From: a virus
DNA length: 20,457 nt
Reading direction: 5' to 3' (one strand)
IMG/VR virus record: IMGVR_UViG_3300042894_003102
Coordinates: 1 to 20,457 of that record
Within the stretch, counting starts at the first letter, position 1; every line of letters begins with the position of its first letter. Below, one piece after another: positions 1 to 8,035 of the stretch. A model generated the notes under the pieces. It was not told where the DNA came from, ran no database searches, and worked only from the letters and a program-made list of their open reading frames with translations. A program made the position numbers and the translations under genes.

Positions 1-697
1 ATCCAATGTTATTTAGCGCAAAAACAAAAATTGGACGGGTTGAAAAAGCAGGAGAAACAGAAGTCGTGTTGTTATTTGAAAGTGATCCGTTTTGATAGAT
101 CGAAGCCGAAGACGCGCTTGTTCTCGTCCCGCAAAGTGAACCGCTGGTAATAAGTCCTGTAGTGATTCTGGGGACAGCACCAATAGCTCCAGAAGCTGAC
201 CTGTATGCGCGACTGAATATACTCGCTGAGTAAAAGTCGAGGATGAACAGGGTGGTTGCAGGGCCGCCATTGTAAACTCCGGCTGGAATTCGGTCGCCGC
301 TGGTTTCAAATCCTGAACCCTCTACAAATATATGATTGCTCGTTCCGCTTAAAGCATTATTCGCAAGCCCCGTGTTTAGGTATTTGCTCGATCCGTTTCC
401 GAGGAGTCCAGTTGTCCGGTTGTGGTCGCCACCGGCAAAGTTTGTGTTAGATAGAGATCCGGACCCTTTTGCTTTAACGAGGCATCCCGTTAAATTATCA
501 ACGCCAGCGAACAAATAAAGCTCCGAAATCAAGGTCCAGATCGACTGCGTTTTGAGCGCGAGAAACAGAGTGTTGACCGCCGCCTTGTTATCAACGCTGA
601 TGCTGCTGCCTGACGCCACTATGCGGGTGAAGTAGTCGGCGGCGTCAGGATCAAACCGTCTACGACTTCCTGCTATAACAGATATTAATGAAGACAT
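1..697 (-). CDS. Tail-fibre/adhesin protein, 3' end cut off by window edge
   Basis: The frame is open from an ATG at 697 through the left edge: 232 codons with no stop. It begins MSSLISVIAGSRRRF, followed by a segment of the form DPDAADYFTRI..ASGSSI, then KTQSIW and RTTGLLGNGS. This is clearly paralogous to the protein at 2348-3082 (DSDALAYFSRI, AAGSSI, KADGIW, RTTGLLGGGG), so both probably share a fold. I recall this N-terminal signature from structural proteins of marine phages, where its function is not established. It is the last visible gene of the minus-strand fibre operon and starts 3 nt after the stop of the upstream gene. Base composition is near half GC by eye, well above most of the window, which suggests a recently exchanged receptor-binding module. 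A virion adhesin role is inferred from position and paralogy only. Confidence 0.7.
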   Translation of the reverse strand, partial: MSSLISVIAGSRRRFDPDAADYFTRIVASGSSISVDNKAAVNTLFLALKTQSIWTLISELYLFAGVDNLTGCLVKAKGSGSLSNTNFAGGDHNRTTGLLGNGSSKYLNTGLANNALSGTSNHIFVEGSGFETSGDRIPAGVYNGGPATTLFILDFYSASIFSRAYRSASGAIGAVPRITTGLITSGSLCGTRTSASSASIYQNGSLSNNNTTSVSPAFSTRPIFVFALNNIG

Positions 698-700
698 AAT

Positions 701-1624
701 TTAGATAAAGTCAAAGGTTCCACCTCCGAGATGTTTAAGAGCAAAAGCACCAAACTGAGGTACACTTGATATATTACCTCCACCATTCACTGTGCCACCA
801 CTGAGAGCAAGACTCGCTGATGTAGCACGATAGAATGTAAACTCATGACCAGTCTGAATGTCTGATCCTGTCAGTGTTATGGTTTGAGTACCACTTAGTT
901 TAGTTAATCTAGTATACTTACCAGCATCAGCTCCACTGAGAGTGAAGTCATCAGTTCTAGTGACTATGTTGTTGTTTACTACAAATGTTCCAGCGGCTAA
1001 GCTGGTGTAAGTTAGACCGGTACCATCCGTAATATCAAGACCTGTACCATTTCTCTTGATAGCTGGGAAACTTGCTGACGTTCCTCCAAGTTGAAGTCTG
1101 TTGAAATCATTCAAAGTCGGAGCGTTCCCTATAGTGATAACACCATTGCTGGGACTTTGGATTGTCGATCTAGTGTCGAAAACAATAGTGTTATCAGCGC
1201 CAACAGTAATACTACCTGTAGCGCTGATATTACCTACAACGGTTAACTTTTCATTAGGTGTGGCTGTGCCAATACCAACCTTATCATTCTTTACAACCAA
1301 TGCATTTGTAGGGTAAGCACCTAATGTAATTGTATCATCAATACCGCTGTTTACTTCAATGAGAGGTAATCCAGAAATATCATTAACACTGAATATAATA
1401 CCTGTTAAAGCATCAGATACACTAAACAATCTACCAGTAGAACCATCGACCGTAAATCTATCCAATGCTGATGTGCCTGTTGTATATGATGTGATGTTAA
1501 GACCTCCGGCATTATCATATTGTAATCTAGGTGCTGAAGATAAAGGAGAAATAGTTGATGAACCTGCTGTTTGGTTATCAAAGATTATAGCACCGCTTGC
1601 TGGAACTGTAAGGACATTAGCCAT
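701..1624 (-). CDS. Beta-repeat tail-fibre protein
   Basis: The 307-residue protein is rich in G, S, T and N. It carries the phage-fibre repeat VGIGTATPNEKLTVVGN at about residues 115-131, of the GIGTxxPxxKLxVxG type found in many trimeric fibres and before S74 chaperone domains. A second segment, NRLQLGGTSASFPAIKRNG, recurs near the C-terminus of the long fibre at 3084-6641. No catalytic motif or S74 Ser-Lys dyad was seen. The start at 1624 is supported by an AATAAATA late-promoter-like octamer 6 nt upstream; there is no Shine-Dalgarno sequence. It lies 29 nt downstream of the LamG-like gene. A trimeric beta-structured virion fibre is inferred; whether it binds the receptor or another fibre cannot be told. 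Confidence 0.75.
   Translation of the reverse strand: MANVLTVPASGAIIFDNQTAGSSTISPLSSAPRLQYDNAGGLNITSYTTGTSALDRFTVDGSTGRLFSVSDALTGIIFSVNDISGLPLIEVNSGIDDTITLGAYPTNALVVKNDKVGIGTATPNEKLTVVGNISATGSITVGADNTIVFDTRSTIQSPSNGVITIGNAPTLNDFNRLQLGGTSASFPAIKRNGTGLDITDGTGLTYTSLAAGTFVVNNNIVTRTDDFTLSGADAGKYTRLTKLSGTQTITLTGSDIQTGHEFTFYRATSASLALSGGTVNGGGNISSVPQFGAFALKHLGGGTFDFI
1050..1078. repeat. 29-nt direct repeat, copy 1 (fibre genes)
   Basis: These 29 bases are identical to 3496-3524. Both copies code in frame for part of the ASFPAIKRNG segment in two different fibre proteins. Two mismatched positions apart, the match resumes with TTCCTCC. Confidence 0.85.
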
Positions 1625-1630
1625 TGTTAT

Positions 1631-1638
1631 TATTTATT
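1631..1638 (-). promoter_or_regulatory. Late-promoter-like octamer AATAAATA
   Basis: AATAAATA lies on the minus strand with a 6-nt spacer (ATAACA) to the ATG at 1624. It matches the T4 late consensus TATAAATA at 7 of 8 positions. Similar octamers sit at the same distance before several other virion and lysis genes here. Confidence 0.5.
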
Positions 1639-1653
1639 GTGTTGTTCGGTTTA

Positions 1654-2343
1654 TTAAAGCCCGAATCTTGATTTTGTAGCATTATAGTTTTGGAGGACTT
1701 CTGCTTGAGACAGCACTCTATTATAAATCTGAACACTACCTATAGAACCATTAAATCTTTCACTACCAGCATCAGTTGATCCTATATGAAGGTTAGAAGC
1801 AGAAGTTATGACATTACCTGTTTTACTTATAGAGAATAATAATGATCCGTTTTTATAAACTAAAATATCAGTATTTGATCCATTTTTTCTAAAAACACCA
1901 ACAACACTATGCCATACACCATAGGGAAAGTTTGAAGTACTAACGGATGCTACTTGAAATCCAGATCCAGTATTATAATAAACTTGAAATATACTAGGAG
2001 TAAAATTTATTCCATAGTTTGTAGTAGAATCTCTTTTAGCTATCAAGCCATTTGACCCTGTTGAAGTTATAGAAGTATTAAACCATACACCAAAAGAAAT
2101 ATTATCTACAATATTAATAGAGCTATTATTACCACAATTTACATAATCATTACTTCCATCAAAAACTATACTACCTCCATTAGCAGAACTATAAGTTGGT
2201 CCATTTACCAGCGTTCCATTATTACTATTCCTGCTAATATCAGTCCATACTGTGCCGGAACCACCGTATGATTTAGGTGAACCAGCATCAAGATACATGA
2301 CCAAGCCATCAGTAACTATTTTTGGTGAATGATTAAATGACAT
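1654..2343 (-). CDS. LamG/concanavalin A-like domain virion protein
   Basis: The 229-residue protein looks like a single LamG-type jelly roll. Visible hallmarks in order are GLVMYLDAGSPKSY, WTDISRNSNNGTL, SIVFDGSNDYVNCG, ISFGVWFNT, GVWHSVVGVFRKNG, VYKNGSL, LHIGSTDA and FNGSIGSVQIYNRVLSQAEV. These are the expected strands of the laminin G-like 3 family, which typically binds carbohydrate. There is no signal peptide. In the fibre operon it sits between two structural genes, so a glycan-binding tip or decoration is likely. The ATG at 2343 is 4 nt past the stop of the 2348-3082 gene, consistent with coupled translation; the TTTAAATA just before it is also close to the late octamer. The ligand cannot be predicted. 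Confidence 0.8.
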   Translation of the reverse strand: MSFNHSPKIVTDGLVMYLDAGSPKSYGGSGTVWTDISRNSNNGTLVNGPTYSSANGGSIVFDGSNDYVNCGNNSSINIVDNISFGVWFNTSITSTGSNGLIAKRDSTTNYGINFTPSIFQVYYNTGSGFQVASVSTSNFPYGVWHSVVGVFRKNGSNTDILVYKNGSLLFSISKTGNVITSASNLHIGSTDAGSERFNGSIGSVQIYNRVLSQAEVLQNYNATKSRFGL

Positions 2344-2347
2344 ATAT

Positions 2348-3082
2348 TTAAATTATGGAAGACATGTAGGTTGCGAGGCGGGCGTCAAGAAGTGCCAGGT
2401 TGAGGTTTCCGCCGAGGGAGTAAAAAGACGCACGCCCACCCCAACCAGTGTTGCCGAATGTATCGCGAGCAAAAATTGCAATACCAAAACTGGAAGTTCC
2501 TGTAGAAGCAACGTTTAGCGTAAAACTGGAATTGCCATGGCGGCGAATATAGCTACTTGGCGACGATCTGCTTATTCCGATTAGCCCTGAGGCAGGAGCT
2601 TGATATACATTACCGGAAATGTCATTGCAAGCGGCAGAGGTCCGGTAAATTCGACGCTGTGCGACGCCGGTATTGCTGTTCGATCCAATAAGGCCAACGC
2701 TTGTTCCGCCTCCTGTTTCCGTGACCCAAATCGCTGCGTGGCAGTCGTCTTGCAGGTCCGCGCTGTTCACTCTATTGGTGATAATCCGTCGTCCCCCTCC
2801 ACCCAGTAATCCTGTCGTCCTTGAATAGTCGCCAGAGACAAACAGTCCGCCGCCATTCGTCGGCGCTGGACCAACTAACGGTACTAATGCACCAGCTAAT
2901 GTATCTGGACCAGCAAGCAAACAACTTGCTTTGATAGCACTCCAAATACCATCAGCCTTGCAACCTCTAATAAAAGCAATAACCGCTGCTCTGTTAGTTC
3001 GATTAATGCTGCTTCCCGCTGCTTCAATTCTGCTAAAATAAGCAAGAGCATCAGAATCATGAGTGTTATAATATACTGCCAT
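2348..3082 (-). CDS. Tail-fibre/adhesin protein, paralogue of the left-edge gene
   Basis: The 244-residue protein begins MAVYYNTHDSDALAYFSRIE, followed by AAGSSINRTNRAA, GCKADGIWSAIKASCLLAGP and SGDYSRTTGLLGGGG, all with counterparts in the protein at 1-697. The rest is a Gly/Ser-rich beta-type region without catalytic motifs. The coding sequence is a composite: the first roughly 65 codons (about 2890-3082) are AT-rich like the neighbours, while about 2348-2885 is clearly GC-richer. This suggests that the C-terminal module was swapped onto a resident N-terminus. The start overlaps the upstream stop context (TAATATG), with GGAAGG 5 nt away, although those bases also encode the end of the upstream fibre. 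A receptor-recognition role is inferred. Confidence 0.72.
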   Translation of the reverse strand: MAVYYNTHDSDALAYFSRIEAAGSSINRTNRAAVIAFIRGCKADGIWSAIKASCLLAGPDTLAGALVPLVGPAPTNGGGLFVSGDYSRTTGLLGGGGRRIITNRVNSADLQDDCHAAIWVTETGGGTSVGLIGSNSNTGVAQRRIYRTSAACNDISGNVYQAPASGLIGISRSSPSSYIRRHGNSSFTLNVASTGTSSFGIAIFARDTFGNTGWGGRASFYSLGGNLNLALLDARLATYMSSII

Positions 3083-3083
3083 A

Positions 3084-6000
3084 TTAACCTTCCAATTCTA
3101 CTTCTAACTCAGGTACATCTTTACGAGTACCATAGATTGTGTAATTATAAGATCCTTCGACCCCGCCTATTTTTACTGTTTTATTATTTTGTTCAACAAC
3201 CCATAGATTCATTGATTTACCGATTGGTGTAACCTGAACAGTCACCTTGCTTTCATCAACAAGCCATTCCCAATGATCAGGTAGGATTATAGTCTCTTCT
3301 GAGGTTTTACCTCGAACATAAATACTATGCTCGTTAGACTCTACAACACCGTATTGTAGTTTACCACCCTTTATGGGGTTGTCGATTAAGAATGATTTTG
3401 TAGTAGCGGCTAGATGACCTGATGCTGTTATATTAGCTGCTCTTAGATCGGTAAAACCAGCATCAGCAGCATCTCTGATATCAATCCCTGTTCCGTTTCT
3501 CTTGATAGCTGGGAAACTTGCTGAAGTTCCTCCTAGCTGTATTCTATTGAAATCAGGACTTGTGTTATCAGTGAATGTAACTACACCATTACCGTTTGGA
3601 GTTATATATGTATCACCAGATATACCTGATAATCTAAGTTGAGTTGATGTTACATTAGCAGCTCTGAGATCAGTGAATCCAGATAATGGAGTTGAACCAG
3701 CTGTGGTTTGATCAGCAAGAACTATGTCAATACCGGTACCGTTTCTCTTGATACCAGCAGACTCTGACAACACATTACCACCTAGTTGTAATATATTGAA
3801 ATCATTATTAGCACTGTTAGTTAATCTGAAAAGCCCGTCTGCTGATGAGAAAATTTTGGATCTCTGAGCAATACCTAGAAATGCTGTGTTACTAGTAGTA
3901 GAACTTCCAGCCTGAACGTTGGCTATGCTTTGTATTTGACCACCGGCTTGTACTTGACCACCAATAAAAAGTTCCGAACCAATTCGTACAGTACCACCAA
4001 CACCAACACCACCAGCTACAAGTAATGCTCCTGTAGTAGTGTTTGAAGATGCTGTTGTATCTGTAATCTGTAAGCTATTTACCAACACTCTATCATTAAC
4101 TGATAATGGATTAGCCAAGATTATTGGCCTTGTTCCAATTAAAGCAGGTTGTGGTGTTACTATAAATTCTCTAACAGTATCACCACTACTACCTACATAA
4201 AAACACTTCTGAGCATCATCATTATAATACATGCCTCCCAAGTTAGTATCATTTGCTGTATCTACTGTTCTTCCAACGAAGCTAACATTCTCCAAACTAT
4301 AAGGTGTAGCTAATTTGAACTCGTAAATTCTTATGTTTGTAACTCCTGCTACAAACAAACGGGTACCATTATTATTAAAAGATATATTTCTAAGACCATT
4401 GTCAATGGTGGCAGCAATCAAGTAACTTGTTACAAGAGTCATGGTTGATGCTAAGTCCCATGCCAAATTCAGCGAGATTTCGTATATACGGTTAGTAAAA
4501 TCATCACAAACAAACAATTTCAAACCATCTGGACTAAATTCAAGACCACGGGGGTCAAATGAAGCACCAGCAGGCATTCCTGATATTGTTGTTAGTACTT
4601 TTGTTTGCCCAGCATCTAAAGTAGCTGTAGATACATCCCAAGCTGATGTTAAAGAATAACGACCGACTCTATCACCTGTAGAGTCAAGTATAAACATCAT
4701 TAAACCATCACTCGTAAAATACATAGCAGTAGGCGCTCCACCAGTTGCTGTAACCAAAGCACTTCCAGATAATACACCAGTTGTTGTATCCCAAGGCGTG
4801 TCTAAAATATAGCGATAAACACTGTCATTTATTTGCCCAGTTACAAACATGTATGAACCATCAGGACTAAATGTTAATCCCTGTGGTTGTGATTCTGCAA
4901 CGGGTAATTCATTTGTTCCACGAACCCATGTTCTTATGTCCGTTGATCTTGTAAGCATTCCGTCTGTTCCAGTCACATCATACTCAGGAGAATTGATAAT
5001 GCCAGAAGCGCTTAGGTTTCCAGTTAGAGAAACTCCGTTCGTAGCCCTTAAGTTAATATTTGGAGCTATAAGATCTATTTTATCACTAACAAAAGTTCTG
5101 AATTCAACACCACCGTCGAAGTTAACACTATCACCTACCGTCAAAAATCCATCTACATTTAAATCACCATCTAAAGTTCCACCGCTTAAAGGTAGATAAT
5201 CACCAGATACTCCTCCACCTCCTCCGCCAGACAGTCCTAGATACTGAGAAGCGGAAATGGTGCCAAAAACAGTTAGATTACCATTCATCACACCCCCATT
5301 GGCGAACTGTTGAGCAACAGAACCACCACCAGACATCATCTCCATCATTCTCTTAAGAGACATTACCTCTGTAGAGAATTTTGTTGTTATAGACTTTTCT
5401 AGCTCTAGTTTAACTTTCTTAAGATCAATTGTTTGATTTAATCCATCTTTACGTTCGATGATTATATTAGGTACATCAGTCTTTATTTCGCTGATTGTCT
5501 GTAATAGTGAATTCTTACTCTCTGTAATTAAGTCAATACACGACTGTTTATTCTCTTCGCTTAGTAAATTAACTTTATCATTAATATTATCTAGCTTTAC
5601 ATCGTAGAACTTTGTTATACGATCTTCAGCGAGTGTTATATTATTCTGAATAGCGTTAATTTCTTTTGCTATACTATCATCAATTTGCTTCTTAACGTTA
5701 CCTACTCTACTAAGTACTTTGTTTATATTACGTGTAATAGCATCGTTTAACTCTACATTAGCACGCTCTAGAGAAACTAGATTTGTATTATGTTGATCTA
5801 CAGTCTCATTAACTTCAACTCGTAATTGATCAATCTCTTTTGAAACAGTGTTATTAATATTCTTTACTTCAGAACTAATAGTCTTCTTAGCATTTCGAGA
5901 TAACACTTCAATGTTTTCTGAGAGAAGCTTGCCTACTGTATCTGATGCAAATTTAGATATTTTTTCTGAAAATTGCGTGTAAGCTTCTTCTGACTTTGAA

Positions 6001-6641
6001 TCAATATTATCTATTAATTCCTTATAGATATCACTTACGGATGTAGTGATTAATTCCTCTATATTATCACTCTCAGCAAGTTTATATTGATGAAAATTAC
6101 TTTTTAGATCTGCAGTTACTTTAATAAACTCGTTTATTAAATCTGATTTGATATCAGCAATTTCATTGTCAATACGCTTCTTACGAATAGCAATAGCTTT
6201 GTTAGCTTCTTCTAATTTTTGCTGCTTAATGTTATCAGCATATTGCTTAGCATTATCTTTTGCTTCCTTTATTTCCTTAGCGAAATTCTCTCTCTTCGTT
6301 ATAATAAGCTCGTCTACTAAATCAGCTTCTTCTTGCTCAACATGGAGATCAATATTATCAGATAAATCGGAGACAAAGACAGTGTTGTGTTCATTATATA
6401 GAACTTCAAACTTACCTTTTTGTAGCACAAACGGCACTGTAGTCTGTTTATTTTTATAAATGATAGGAATCTCAACAACAGGGTAACCGTTGTGTGTATC
6501 TATCTTTTCTGTAATATATTTATTTCCATTTATCTCTAACTCATAAACATCAAAAAAGATTTCTGTATAATCTTTAACTGTTATAATGTTAAGGTTAGCG
6601 TTAGTTAAGGTAGGAATTACCTCTTCGCTAAATAGTCTCAT
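3084..6641 (-). CDS. Long tail-fibre protein with coiled coil and beta-propeller
   Basis: This 1185-residue protein has five visible zones. Residues 1-95 form a beta-rich head (MRLFSEEVIPTLTNANLN). Residues about 100-435 are a long Lys/Glu/Ile/Asn coiled coil ending in MMEMMSGGGS. At about 440-560 there is a fibre shaft with GDYLPLSGGTLDGDLNVDG. At about 570-830 there are five propeller-type repeats (FSPDGSYMFV, FTSDGLMMFI, FSPDGLKLFV, FNNNGTRLFV, DDAQKCFYV). At about 840-1080 there are shaft repeats containing GGTSASFPAIKRNG. The last about 105 residues (SFLIDNPIKGGKLQYG, IYVRGK, WEWLVDE) resemble a C-terminal domain I recall from T4-like marine phages. It is presumably a trimer fixed to the baseplate by its head and acts as the main host-contact fibre. 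The start is supported by AATAAATA 6 nt upstream. Confidence 0.82.
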   Translation of the reverse strand: MRLFSEEVIPTLTNANLNIITVKDYTEIFFDVYELEINGNKYITEKIDTHNGYPVVEIPIIYKNKQTTVPFVLQKGKFEVLYNEHNTVFVSDLSDNIDLHVEQEEADLVDELIITKRENFAKEIKEAKDNAKQYADNIKQQKLEEANKAIAIRKKRIDNEIADIKSDLINEFIKVTADLKSNFHQYKLAESDNIEELITTSVSDIYKELIDNIDSKSEEAYTQFSEKISKFASDTVGKLLSENIEVLSRNAKKTISSEVKNINNTVSKEIDQLRVEVNETVDQHNTNLVSLERANVELNDAITRNINKVLSRVGNVKKQIDDSIAKEINAIQNNITLAEDRITKFYDVKLDNINDKVNLLSEENKQSCIDLITESKNSLLQTISEIKTDVPNIIIERKDGLNQTIDLKKVKLELEKSITTKFSTEVMSLKRMMEMMSGGGSVAQQFANGGVMNGNLTVFGTISASQYLGLSGGGGGGVSGDYLPLSGGTLDGDLNVDGFLTVGDSVNFDGGVEFRTFVSDKIDLIAPNINLRATNGVSLTGNLSASGIINSPEYDVTGTDGMLTRSTDIRTWVRGTNELPVAESQPQGLTFSPDGSYMFVTGQINDSVYRYILDTPWDTTTGVLSGSALVTATGGAPTAMYFTSDGLMMFILDSTGDRVGRYSLTSAWDVSTATLDAGQTKVLTTISGMPAGASFDPRGLEFSPDGLKLFVCDDFTNRIYEISLNLAWDLASTMTLVTSYLIAATIDNGLRNISFNNNGTRLFVAGVTNIRIYEFKLATPYSLENVSFVGRTVDTANDTNLGGMYYNDDAQKCFYVGSSGDTVREFIVTPQPALIGTRPIILANPLSVNDRVLVNSLQITDTTASSNTTTGALLVAGGVGVGGTVRIGSELFIGGQVQAGGQIQSIANVQAGSSTTSNTAFLGIAQRSKIFSSADGLFRLTNSANNDFNILQLGGNVLSESAGIKRNGTGIDIVLADQTTAGSTPLSGFTDLRAANVTSTQLRLSGISGDTYITPNGNGVVTFTDNTSPDFNRIQLGGTSASFPAIKRNGTGIDIRDAADAGFTDLRAANITASGHLAATTKSFLIDNPIKGGKLQYGVVESNEHSIYVRGKTSEETIILPDHWEWLVDESKVTVQVTPIGKSMNLWVVEQNNKTVKIGGVEGSYNYTIYGTRKDVPELEVELEG
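3496..3524. repeat. 29-nt direct repeat, copy 2 (fibre genes)
   Basis: This is the second exact copy of 1050-1078. A diverged third copy begins near 3741 and shares GTTTCTCTTGATA with this one. Such in-frame identity could support recombination between fibre genes. Confidence 0.85.
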
Positions 6642-6647
6642 TACAAC

Positions 6648-6655
6648 TATTTATT
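6648..6655 (-). promoter_or_regulatory. Late-promoter-like octamer AATAAATA
   Basis: AATAAATA on the minus strand, then GTTGTA, then the ATG of the long fibre at 6641 (6-nt spacer). It matches TATAAATA at 7 of 8 positions. Confidence 0.55.
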
Positions 6656-6681
6656 GAATAAGATATAATATACAACGTATA

Positions 6682-7002
6682 TTATTTGGAAGGATTGTAA
6701 CTAAAGTACTGAGTACGATAAAAAACAGGTCCTGGTGTAGCAGCTTTTGCAGAGAGTTGATCAGCATTAGTCAAACCTCTAAAAATCAGTTCATCATCAT
6801 TCTTCAATAGCATAGCAAACGGCTCAGTAGAGTAGCCACTATCATATGCACTTAATGTTGACCCTGTTCTATTAATCAGTATAACTTCAGAACACGGCTG
6901 TGAAGATAGCTTTGTCATTGCAGTGTTAATTGTTTGATTAAAAGATCTGCAGACGTTAATGTTGTAAAAAGTACTACCGTTATTGGAAGTTGGTACAGGC
7001 AT
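6682..7002 (-). CDS. Small probable virion protein, function unknown
   Basis: This is a 106-residue protein starting MPVPTSNNGSTFYNINVCRS. It contains CSEVILINRTGSTLSAYDSG and LLKNDDELIFRGLTNADQLS and ends FYRTQYFSYNPSK. The alternating hydrophobic and polar pattern suggests a small all-beta protein; no enzyme motif, membrane segment or signal peptide is visible. I recall similar FRGLTN-type proteins from other marine myoviruses, but not a proven role. The start is well fixed: a perfect TATAAATA octamer lies 5 nt upstream, and a strong terminator closes the preceding queF transcript just before it. It therefore begins a new late transcript that probably runs into the fibre genes, which suggests a baseplate, fibre-attachment or capsid-decoration role (inference). 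Confidence 0.65.
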   Translation of the reverse strand: MPVPTSNNGSTFYNINVCRSFNQTINTAMTKLSSQPCSEVILINRTGSTLSAYDSGYSTEPFAMLLKNDDELIFRGLTNADQLSAKAATPGPVFYRTQYFSYNPSK

Positions 7003-7007
7003 ATAAT

Positions 7008-7015
7008 TATTTATA
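7008..7015 (-). promoter_or_regulatory. Perfect T4-type late promoter octamer TATAAATA
   Basis: TATAAATA on the minus strand, then ATTAT, then the ATG at 7002. It is identical to the T4 late -10 consensus. It begins about 8 nt after the terminator T-run, so transcription is reset between the modification genes and the structural genes. Confidence 0.7.
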
Positions 7016-7023
7016 TGAGCAAT

Positions 7024-7062
7024 AAAAAAACCCTTGATATAAGACGTCTTATATCAAGGGTT
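7024..7062 (-). terminator. Rho-independent terminator after queF
   Basis: 7029-7062 is a perfect 34-base palindrome (17-bp half-sites, centre GACGTC at 7043-7048). It is followed on the minus strand by a run of seven T (7030-7024, the first two inside the stem). It begins 18 nt after the queF stop. Stem plus U-tract orientation fits termination of minus-strand transcription. Confidence 0.85.
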
Positions 7063-7080
7063 AGTATGATGTTATGAACT

Positions 7081-8019
7081 TTACTGCTTAGGAGTCTTTA
7101 TATGAGCAAAAGTTGGATCTTGCAAATAACTGTGTAGTAGAGAACTATCTGAAGCCCGCTCAGGATTAATATCAATACCTCCACGTCGAGCATAGAGACA
7201 CCTCACACACAATTCATCAGGTGCTAGAGCATCCCACAATCTCTTGTATATTGCTTCGCAAATTTCTTCATGGAAATGACACTCATCACGAAATGATACG
7301 ATATATTGAAGTAGAGATATAGGATCAACAGTCTTTTTACCTTTAATATAGATATAAACATCACCCCAGTCGGGTTGAGATGTAACACGGCAATTAGACT
7401 TTAGTAAGGTACTATGATAGTAAACTTCATCTATTTCTGAATCTAACACTTTTAACAGTTCAGGAGTTTCGTTATAAACAGAGAACTCAACACCTTCAAC
7501 AGGATAGACATCTTCAATAGTAAGATACTCTCTAATGTGTCTATCATCAAGCTGCCACTCATCCGCTACTCCGATGACGTCTGTAGTTGCTATCACATGA
7601 CTATTACTAGCAATACGAACCTTTACATCTACTTCAAGAAGATCAGATAAATCAGCAATTACTTGCTTAGTAATATTCTCACGAACTTCAGCAGCAGTAG
7701 CGCCGAGACGAGTCATGTTATACGAATTAAAATAAAGCTTAATCGACTTAGATTCAACAATATACTTACCGCTACACGGATATACAATCTTTGCAATACC
7801 TGTAACAGGTAATCCTTGATTAGTGAGAGCGGATACTTCATACGCGTTCCACGTATCATTTCCAACAAATGGTAGATCATCATCATTAATATTCAGGTGT
7901 GTTCGATTTGACTGCCTTGGCTCGCGTACTAGCAAAGATCTATCATAGGTAGATTTATACTGCGATGTTTGACCGAGATGCTTACTAATTCTAGAGTTAT
8001 CTAGTGTTTGTGACTTCAT
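7081..8019 (-). CDS. queF: QueF, 7-cyano-7-deazaguanine (preQ0) reductase
   Basis: This enzyme reduces the nitrile of preQ0 to the aminomethyl group of preQ1, using NADPH, in the cytoplasm. The 312-residue protein is full length for the two-domain (E. coli-like) QueF type. Visible residues: substrate motif ESKS at 89-92 followed by IKLYFNSYN; catalytic Cys210 in LLKSNCRVTSQPDWG with Asp217; FHE at 249-251; and a C-terminal RRGGIDINP. All match the E. coli enzyme as I remember it. It is the last gene of the minus-strand DpdA-formyltransferase-kinase-QueF block and is followed by a strong terminator. A TATAATATA element lies 4 nt upstream of the ATG. In a phage next to a DpdA-like gene, it most likely makes preQ1 for DNA modification rather than for tRNA queuosine. 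Confidence 0.95.
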   Translation of the reverse strand: MKSQTLDNSRISKHLGQTSQYKSTYDRSLLVREPRQSNRTHLNINDDDLPFVGNDTWNAYEVSALTNQGLPVTGIAKIVYPCSGKYIVESKSIKLYFNSYNMTRLGATAAEVRENITKQVIADLSDLLEVDVKVRIASNSHVIATTDVIGVADEWQLDDRHIREYLTIEDVYPVEGVEFSVYNETPELLKVLDSEIDEVYYHSTLLKSNCRVTSQPDWGDVYIYIKGKKTVDPISLLQYIVSFRDECHFHEEICEAIYKRLWDALAPDELCVRCLYARRGGIDINPERASDSSLLHSYLQDPTFAHIKTPKQ

Positions 8020-8023
8020 ATGC

Positions 8024-8032
8024 TATATTATA
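8024..8032 (-). promoter_or_regulatory. TATAATATA element before queF
   Basis: The minus strand reads AAGTATATAATATAGCAT immediately before the ATG at 8019. The TATAATATA core recurs before the kinase, DpdA-like, ThyX and 20061 genes. It is probably an early/middle -10-type element. Confidence 0.4.
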
Positions 8033-8035
8033 TAC

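Noticed and set aside
256-518. Plus-strand frames of 60-64 codons
   Set aside because: They are antisense to the truncated adhesin gene, which is open over the whole stretch and has a clear paralogue.
4441-6459. Plus-strand frames of 72-116 codons inside the long fibre
   Set aside because: The opposite strand encodes a recognisable propeller and coiled coil throughout; the plus frames have no domain or start signal.
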